A DNA stretch of 5,192 nucleotides from Chloroflexia bacterium (GTDB taxonomy: Bacteria > Chloroflexota > Chloroflexia > QHBQ01 > JADMIH01). The stretch covers positions 1 to 5,192 of the forward strand of contig JAICKM010000523.1 in assembly GCA_025927935.1 (NCBI GenBank), given 5' to 3'. Position 1 is the first letter of the stretch, and the number at the start of each line of letters is the position of its first letter. A program made the translations under genes and the position numbers. A model generated the notes under the pieces. It did no database searches, was not told where the DNA came from, and saw only the letters and a program-made list of their open reading frames with translations. Of this stretch, positions 1-3,384 are shown piece after piece.

Positions 1-98
1 CCCGACAGCACCACGCTGGCCCAATCAAACCCGATGCCCTCAATCGGGCGCGCCCGCGCCCCCGCCGTCACCAGTCCGGCATGTGCCAATACTTTCAT
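1..98 (-). CDS. 5' end of an unrecognised protein (partial, runs off left edge)
   Basis: Only the first 32 codons are present. Read leftward from the ATG at 98-96, the protein starts MKVLAHAGLVTAGARARPIE and continues with GIGFDWASVVLSG at the edge. A GGGAGG Shine-Dalgarno stretch lies about 7-8 nt upstream of the ATG, and a well-placed promoter (146-175) precedes it, so the start is well supported. There is no signal peptide and no nucleotide-binding loop in the visible part. The opening MKVLAHAG resembles a first buried beta strand of an alpha/beta enzyme, but that is weak. I do not recognise the family. It is divergent from the cupin gene at 335. Confidence 0.7.
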   Translation of the reverse strand, partial: MKVLAHAGLVTAGARARPIEGIGFDWASVVLS

Positions 99-145
99 GC
101 CCCTGCCTCCCTTGCCGCCCTGAGCCGGCGGCGATTTCGCCCCCT

Positions 146-175
146 ATTTTAACACAGTGCGCGACGGGCTGTAAA
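146..175 (-). promoter_or_regulatory. Promoter for the leftward gene at 1-98
   Basis: On the minus strand there is TTTACA (175-170, five of six to TTGACA), an 18-nt spacer, then TAAAAT (151-146, five of six to TATAAT). Transcription would begin near 139, giving a leader of about 40 nt before the ATG at 98. The leader contains a small hairpin, GGCGA/TCGCC, at 130-141. This is a standard sigma-70-type arrangement read directly from sequence. Confidence 0.65.
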
Positions 176-177
176 AC

Positions 178-201
178 GGGGCCAGGCGCGCGCCCGGCCC
201 C
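178..201. repeat. 24-nt near-perfect GC palindrome in the divergent spacer
   Basis: The half-sites are GGGGCCAGGCGC and GCGCCCGGCCCC; 11 of 12 positions are complementary, with one A/C mismatch. It sits 2 nt beyond the -35 element of the leftward promoter and about 50 nt before the rightward TATAAT. It could be an operator, a cruciform-forming site or a chance product of GC richness. A smaller inverted repeat, GAGCC/GGCTC (217-228), lies closer to the rightward promoter. Confidence 0.5.
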
Positions 202-251
202 GCGCCGGAAACAGAGGAGCCGTGGCTCTATGCGGGGAATGAATGTTGCTA

Positions 252-257
252 TATAAT
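252..257 (+). promoter_or_regulatory. -10 box for the cupin gene
   Basis: A perfect TATAAT lies in an AT-rich patch (244-262) within a GC-rich spacer, 78 nt upstream of the cupin ATG. No convincing -35 is seen at 16-18 nt (the 229-234 region reads TATGCG), so the promoter may need an activator or be weak. The predicted leader (about 264-334) contains two overlapping inverted repeats. Confidence 0.5.
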
Positions 258-334
258 GATATGAGGCCCGGATGCGGGAACCATGCGTCTGTTCCGGAAT
301 GCTAGTTTGTTGATGCCGGAAAGGAGCGCCCCTT

Positions 335-763
335 ATGCACGCCGTCAGGCACGAACTGCCGCTCTCTTTGGAAGAAGGCTCGTTGTCGAGCCGGGACGCG
401 ACCTGGGGACCGATGCACGTCGTCTTCCAGTCGTTGCCGGCCAAGTGGACCGATGCCGGCCTCTTCGCGGACGCCCCGACCGGCGAGTGCCCCTGCCCCC
501 ACTGGGGCTATATGGTGCGCGGCACGATGCGCATCACCTATGCGGACCATGACGAGCTGGTGCACGCGGGCGCGGCCTATTATATTCCACCGGGCCATAC
601 GATCCGCGCAATCACCGACTGCGAACTGGTGGAATTTAGCGCCGAAGACGCGTATCAGGCGGCGCTGGCGATTGCCGCGCGCACCGTGGGCGCCGGGGCC
701 GGCGGCCCGGCCGGGCCGCCCATGGCGGCGATACCAGAGGACGAGGCCGCCTGGGTGCATTAA
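335..763 (+). CDS. Small single-domain cupin protein
   Basis: A 142-residue soluble protein consisting of one cupin beta-barrel. Motif 1 reads C52-P-C54-P-H56-W-G-Y-M-V-R-G63 and motif 2 reads G79-AAYYIPPGH88-T, followed by the strand ELVEFS (97-102). Candidate metal ligands are H56 and H88, with C52/C54 and E100 as possible partners; the usual HxH...E arrangement of cupin motif 1 is not intact. The CPHWGY...RG and YYIPPGHT wording is typical of a family of small actinobacterial and chloroflexotal cupins of unknown substrate. The C-terminal 40 residues are Ala/Gly/Pro-rich and probably flexible. The start is fixed by AAGGAG (321-326), 8 nt before the ATG. It appears monocistronic, followed by an inverted-repeat region. 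The domain call is firm; the function (binding, isomerase, dioxygenase or sensor) is not readable. Confidence 0.85.
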   Translation: MHAVRHELPLSLEEGSLSSRDATWGPMHVVFQSLPAKWTDAGLFADAPTGECPCPHWGYMVRGTMRITYADHDELVHAGAAYYIPPGHTIRAITDCELVEFSAEDAYQAALAIAARTVGAGAGGPAGPPMAAIPEDEAAWVH

Positions 764-798
764 CCGGCAACGATCCGCCGCCTGGCAATTGCAAACTT

Positions 799-870
799 GC
801 TTCGCTTGATCAGAGCGAAGCATCTCCGTCTGGTCTCCATCGCGGCGCGACTCTTCGCTCTGCTCAGAGT
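799..870. repeat. Palindromic intergenic repeat (REP/MITE-like)
   Basis: GCTTCGCT (799-806) and AGCGAAGC (814-821) form a perfect 8-bp stem with a 7-nt loop, 35 nt after the cupin stop. The segment 807-820 is also complementary to 853-866 at 13 of 14 positions, giving an alternative long stem with a 32-nt loop. A further palindrome, CTCTG-CT-CAGAG, lies at 858-869. The phrase TTCGCTCTGCTCAGAGTGACA, here in two opposed versions, resembles short repeats that I recall being scattered between genes in several bacterial phyla. There is no T-run, so an ordinary intrinsic terminator is less likely, although the hairpin may still protect the 3' end of the cupin mRNA. Confidence 0.55.
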
Positions 871-932
871 GACAGTCTTATCCGTTACGGACCACTGACC
901 CCTGACCACTCGTCGTCATTCAGCACTCGTCC

Positions 933-974
933 GGGGGCAGGATTCTTGCTGCATTCGGACAGCAGGCCGCCCCC
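933..974. other. Long bulged hairpin upstream of the redox operon
   Basis: An outer 6-bp stem, GGGGGC (933-938) with GCCCCC (969-974), encloses an internal loop. An inner 7-bp stem follows, CTTGCTG (945-951) with CAGCAGG (960-966), containing one G-U pair and capped by an 8-nt loop. It ends 45 nt before the ATG at 1020. It could be a 5' leader structure, a small RNA, or part of the repeat cluster. No match to a known riboswitch core is apparent. Confidence 0.4.
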
Positions 975-1019
975 TGGCGACTACAGGGCCGCTGACAGCC
1001 CATGCAAGAAAGGCCATAC

Positions 1020-1472
1020 ATGGCGCACGATTCCGCTTCGACTAACCGCCTGGCGCACGGGCCGCTGAACTGGGCCATCCGGCTGCACGAGGCGCTCTAC
1101 CGCCGGACCGGCGGGCGTCTCGGCGGGCGCATGGGGCCGCTGCCCACGTTGCTGCTGACCACCACCGGGCGCAAGTCGGGCCAACCGCGCACCATCCCGC
1201 TCATCTATTTTCCGGCGGGCAACCGGCTGGTGATCGTCGCCTCGAACTGGGGCCAGGATCAGCCGCCCGCCTGGTATGTGAACCTGCGGGCGCACCCGGC
1301 GGCCACCGTGCAGATCGGCGACGCGCACCGGCCCGTGCGCGCGGTCGTCGCGCCGCCGGCCCTGCGCGCCCGGCTCTGGCCGCAGTTGGTTGCGCGCAAC
1401 CCGGCCTATGCCGGGTACGAGCGCAAAACCGACCGGGAAATCCCGGTGGTCATTCTGTATCCGGTGACATAG
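1020..1472 (+). CDS. Deazaflavin (F420)-dependent nitroreductase/quinone reductase-like protein, Ddn family
   Basis: A 150-residue split-beta-barrel protein of the Ddn/F420H2-dependent quinone reductase family. Family signatures run in order: LLLTTTGRKSGQPRTIPL (44-61), VIVASNWGQDQPPAWYVNL (71-89), AHP (91-93) and the C-terminal P-AYAGYERKTDREIPVVIL (128-146). R51, K52 and R57 occupy the place where Ddn-type enzymes hold the F420 phosphate tail, and A74-S75-N76 follow as in the family. The length is typical. An in-frame ATG lies at 1002, but AAGAAAGG (1006-1013) sits 6 nt before the ATG at 1020 and nothing similar precedes 1002, so the later start is chosen. It is first in a three-gene cluster with a membrane protein and a luciferase-like oxidoreductase. 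The expected reaction is F420H2-dependent reduction of a quinone, nitro or enone substrate; the actual substrate is unknown. Confidence 0.88.
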   Translation: MAHDSASTNRLAHGPLNWAIRLHEALYRRTGGRLGGRMGPLPTLLLTTTGRKSGQPRTIPLIYFPAGNRLVIVASNWGQDQPPAWYVNLRAHPAATVQIGDAHRPVRAVVAPPALRARLWPQLVARNPAYAGYERKTDREIPVVILYPVT

Positions 1473-1500
1473 GCGGCGCCGGTCGTCGCGGAGGCCCGTT

Positions 1501-1923
1501 ATGCAGCGCATTTACAGTGGTAGCCTGTTCCTGCTGGGATTCATGGTCATGATTCTCACGTCGTTTACCGCCTTCTTCCGTGTCACGGATGTCGATCCGG
1601 CGGGCAACACCGGCATGGCCTTCTTTGGCCTGCTGCTTTGCTTGATCAGCTTCTTTTTCCTGGCCTCCGGCGGTGGCGTGGTGCGCGGCGGGCCGCAGTG
1701 GCGCCTCTATAGTGTGATCCTGTTCGTGGCCGGGCTATATAACATGGTGCTGGGCATCCTCACCGTGTTCTTTCGCCTCACCCCGGCGGACCAGGGCACG
1801 GCCGTGTTGCAGACGTTTGGCGGGCTGGTCCTTTGCCTGATCTCCGCGTTCACCCTCTCCGCCGCCGCGTCCGCCGAGCGGACACCCGACTTCGACCGCC
1901 AGGGGACGTATGAGGAGTTGTGA
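1501..1923 (+). CDS. Four-helix membrane protein made of two tandem halves
   Basis: A 140-residue integral membrane protein with hydrophobic segments at about 7-26, 39-58, 70-91 and 104-123, then a polar, acidic tail. Residues 5-55 align with 70-120 without a gap at a constant offset of 65. Shared residues include Y, S, LF, G, the FFR-T element (25-29 and 90-94), D, and F-G-L-LCLIS (41-50 and 106-115), about 23 identities in 51. Each half is therefore a helical hairpin with an extracytoplasmic or cytoplasmic FFRxT loop. GGAGG (1490-1494), 6 nt before the ATG, fixes the start. It lies 28 nt after the Ddn-like gene and 14 nt before the luciferase-like gene, so it is most likely co-transcribed. 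I do not recognise the family and assign no function. It might anchor or serve the flanking redox enzymes, but that is inference from position alone. Confidence 0.85.
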   Translation: MQRIYSGSLFLLGFMVMILTSFTAFFRVTDVDPAGNTGMAFFGLLLCLISFFFLASGGGVVRGGPQWRLYSVILFVAGLYNMVLGILTVFFRLTPADQGTAVLQTFGGLVLCLISAFTLSAAASAERTPDFDRQGTYEEL

Positions 1924-1937
1924 TCGGGAGGGGGCGC

Positions 1938-2795
1938 ATGCAGTACGGGCTGGAACTCTCGAACGCTGATTTCGCCGGGGATGCGCGCACGCTGGCCGAC
2001 CTGGCCGCGCTGGCCGAGGCCGCGGGCTGGGACGGCGTCTTTCTCGAAGATTACATCGTCCACTGGAGCGGCCCCGCCGCCCCGACCTACGATCCGTGGG
2101 TGGCCCTGGCCGCGATGGCGATGCGCACGCAGCGGGTGCGCCTCGGCACCACCGTCACGCCGCTGGCCCGGCGGCGGCCCTGGAAGGTGGCCCGCGAAAC
2201 CGTGACGCTCGATCACCTATCCCACGGGCGCCTGACTCTCGGCGTCGGCCTGGGTGACGTGAGCGACCCCGGCTTCGGCGCCGTGGGTGAAGTGACGGAC
2301 GGCAAGGCCCGCGCCGGGCGGCTGGACGAGGCGCTCGACGTGATCGTGGGCCTCTGGAGCGGCGCGCCCTTTAGCTACCAGGGGGCCCACTTCCAGGTGC
2401 AGGATGTGACGTTCCTGCCGCGCCCGGTGCAGACCCCGCGCATCCCGATCTGGGTGGGCGGCAACTGGCCGAACCCCGGTCCCATCGCCCGCGCCGCCCG
2501 CTGGGACGGCTTCGTCGGCGGCAAGGTCCACCCCCCCGACGCCGACTGGCATCTCACGCCGGACGAGGTGCGCGCCCTGATCGCCGACATCCGGCGCTAC
2601 CGCACGGACGATGCCCCGTTCGACATCGCCCTGGGCGGCGGCGAACCGGTCTTTGACCTGGAGCAAGAGCGGGCCATGATCCGCGCCGTGGCCGCGGCGG
2701 GGGCCACCTGGTGGATGGAGTTCGTGCCCACGTCGCTGGGCAGCCTGGAGGCGATGCGCGCGCGCATTGGGCGCGGCCCCATCCGCATCGACTAG
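1938..2795 (+). CDS. LLM-class flavin- or F420-dependent oxidoreductase (luciferase-like)
   Basis: A 285-residue TIM-barrel enzyme of the bacterial luciferase-like superfamily. Signatures run in order: AEAAGWDGVFLEDY (26-39), DPWVALAAMAMRTQRVRLGT (52-71), the TPLARRRPWKVARETVTLD (74-92) segment, LSHGRLTLGVGLG (94-106), RLDEALDVIVGLWSG (128-142), FSYQGAHFQV (145-154), RPVQTPRIPIWVGG (162-175) and a short C-terminal barrel part. The length is near the short end for the family. A GTG at 1920 overlaps the previous stop, but GGGAGGGG (1926-1933) sits just before the ATG at 1938, and the protein from 1938 begins in the usual family way (MQYGLEL). It is last in the operon. F420 rather than FMN is favoured because the first gene is Ddn-like, but no single residue settles it. 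Likely role: hydride transfer or oxygenation of a small organic substrate. Confidence 0.9.
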   Translation: MQYGLELSNADFAGDARTLADLAALAEAAGWDGVFLEDYIVHWSGPAAPTYDPWVALAAMAMRTQRVRLGTTVTPLARRRPWKVARETVTLDHLSHGRLTLGVGLGDVSDPGFGAVGEVTDGKARAGRLDEALDVIVGLWSGAPFSYQGAHFQVQDVTFLPRPVQTPRIPIWVGGNWPNPGPIARAARWDGFVGGKVHPPDADWHLTPDEVRALIADIRRYRTDDAPFDIALGGGEPVFDLEQERAMIRAVAAAGATWWMEFVPTSLGSLEAMRARIGRGPIRID

Positions 2796-2800
2796 GCCCC

Positions 2801-2861
2801 GCGGCGCAGCCTGGACCGCCGGGCGCCGCTGGCGTATAATGCGGAGACACCGGCGCCCGGC
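2801..2861. repeat. Overlapping inverted repeats around the 2835 -10 box
   Basis: Arms GCCGGGCGCCG (2818-2828) and CGGCGCCCGGC (2851-2861) are an 11-bp perfect inverted repeat whose centre falls at the end of the TATAAT box. A second perfect 7-bp pair, GCGGCGC (2801-2807) and GCGCCGC (2823-2829), overlaps the first and spans the -35. In RNA from the upstream operon, the latter could act as a terminator-like stem, but no T-run follows. The layout suits an operator for a dimeric regulator; chance in GC-rich DNA is the alternative. Confidence 0.5.
2812..2840 (+). promoter_or_regulatory. Promoter for the glycine-zipper gene
   Basis: TGGACC (2812-2817, four of six to TTGACA), a 17-nt spacer and a perfect TATAAT (2835-2840). 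Transcription should begin near 2847, giving a leader of about 74 nt before the ATG at 2921. It lies only 16 nt after the stop of the luciferase-like gene, so this small gene has its own promoter even though it is codirectional with the operon. Confidence 0.65.
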
Positions 2862-2920
2862 CGCTGGGTGCGCCGCCACCCGCCCCGCGCTGAACACCTG
2901 ACATGAGGAGCAATCATCGC

Positions 2921-3121
2921 ATGGATCAGAATCCCAAGAAGCCGGACCCCCCCAAAGCTACCCCGCAGGCCATGGGCGGCGCCCTCGCGCTCGGCATCGG
3001 CGTCGGCACGGCGATTGGCGTGGCGTTCGGCGATATGACCACCGGCGTCGCCATCGGCGTGGTCGTCGGCGTGGTCGTCGGGGGCGTCATGAGCCAGCGC
3101 CCGGCGCCCAAGGATCAGTAA
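2921..3121 (+). CDS. Small glycine-zipper membrane protein
   Basis: A 66-residue protein. After a polar, Pro/Lys-rich N-terminus (1-18) come two short hydrophobic helices with glycines every fourth residue: G25, G29, G33, G37 and then G42, G46, G50, G54, separated by a short D38-M-T-T turn. A polar tail, MSQRPAPKDQ, ends the protein. Glycine zippers of this kind pack membrane helices tightly as hairpins or oligomers. Similar small proteins are widespread and uncharacterised. GAGGAG (2905-2910), 10 nt before the ATG at 2921, selects this start over the in-frame ATG at 2903, which overlaps the ribosome site. An exact 12-nt tandem duplication lies within the gene (3056-3079). It is expressed from its own promoter; no partner is evident. 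Confidence 0.75.
   Translation: MDQNPKKPDPPKATPQAMGGALALGIGVGTAIGVAFGDMTTGVAIGVVVGVVVGGVMSQRPAPKDQ
3056..3079 (+). repeat. 12-nt exact tandem duplication inside the glycine-zipper gene
   Basis: Two adjacent identical copies of GGCGTGGTCGTC (3056-3067 and 3068-3079), in frame, encode GVVV-GVVV. Each copy adds one turn of the GxxxG zipper, so gain or loss of a unit by slippage would lengthen or shorten the second helix without breaking the frame. Confidence 0.8.
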
Positions 3122-3194
3122 GCCTCCCGCCGTAAGATAATTCCCCTTACCGAATCCTTACGTGATTGTAAACAAACGTACCCGGTGCGTGCCG

Positions 3195-3232
3195 TTGACA
3201 GCACCTTGAATCGGTGCTACCCTTAGTATAGT
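3195..3232 (+). promoter_or_regulatory. Probable promoter of the beta-helix gene
   Basis: A perfect TTGACA lies at 3195-3200, but the hexamer 17 nt on is a poor TACCCT (3218-3223). A better -10, TATAGT (3227-3232), pairs with TTGAAT (3206-3211) at a short 15-nt spacing. A 6-bp inverted repeat, AGCACC/GGTGCT, fills 3200-3218, directly behind the TTGACA, and could be an operator. The promoter region is likely; the exact pair of elements is uncertain. The resulting leader would be about 145 nt. Confidence 0.4.
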
Positions 3233-3329
3233 TTCGTGTACTCTCGTTCGTACCGGCGGCCACCGGTATGCCTCCGTGCGCTCTAATATACAGCACTCGA
3301 ACTTCTCGCACACGGTCACTAGCGGCGCG

Positions 3330-3364
3330 TGAGACGGCGGGTCGGGGGTTGAACCCGCGTCTCA
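3330..3364 (+). promoter_or_regulatory. Stable 5' leader hairpin before the beta-helix gene
   Basis: TGAGACG-CGGGT (3330-3342, with one bulged G) pairs with ACCCGCGTCTCA (3353-3364), a 12-bp GC-rich stem with a 10-nt loop. It ends 5 nt before the GAGGAG ribosome site (3370-3375) and contains the A of the earlier in-frame ATG at 3364. It could set access to the ribosome site or protect the mRNA 5' end. The GGGTTGAACCC loop side superficially recalls a tRNA T-arm, but no tRNA is present. Confidence 0.5.
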
Positions 3365-3384
3365 TGACCGAGGAGAAGCCTGTA

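Larger units (their letters stand above)
764..1019. other. Intergenic region rich in inverted and direct repeats
   Basis: No supported gene lies in these 256 nt. The region holds a perfect hairpin (799-821), a second diverged inverted copy (853-866), a direct repeat of GACCACT (890-896 and 904-910, period 14) and a long bulged hairpin (933-974). I found no good TATAAT/TTGACA pair for the downstream operon, so its promoter is either atypical or lies further upstream. Confidence 0.6.
3122..3384. other. AT-richer intergenic region and structured leader of the beta-helix gene
   Basis: These 263 nt contain no supported gene. The first half (about 3131-3240) is clearly less GC-rich than everything around it. 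Inverted repeats are: CGTAAG/CTTACG (3131-3136 and 3157-3162), AGCACC/GGTGCT (3200-3205 and 3213-3218), TACCGG/CCGGTA (3251-3256 and 3263-3268) and a long one at 3330-3364. No T-run terminator for the upstream small gene is seen. Confidence 0.55.

Noticed and set aside
302..823. Minus-strand 173-residue open frame opposite the cupin
   Set aside because: It has no recognisable domain and overlaps a well-supported cupin gene with a proper ribosome site and conserved motifs.
1002..1019. Earlier ATG for the Ddn-like protein
   Set aside because: No ribosome site precedes it, and the AAGAAAGG that serves the ATG at 1020 lies inside the would-be extension.
1920..1937. GTG start overlapping the stop of the membrane-protein gene
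   Set aside because: Stop-start overlap is attractive, but a strong GGGAGGGG lies between it and the ATG at 1938, and the family normally begins near the latter.
2217..2897. Minus-strand open frames opposite the luciferase-like gene
   Set aside because: They are Arg/Ala/Pro-rich shadows in other frames; the plus strand has all the superfamily signatures.
3330..3364. Possible tRNA remnant or attachment site (GGGTTGAACCC)
   Set aside because: The T-arm consensus GGTTCGAAT is not matched, there is no CCA end, and no D-arm or anticodon arm lies upstream; a simple leader hairpin explains it.
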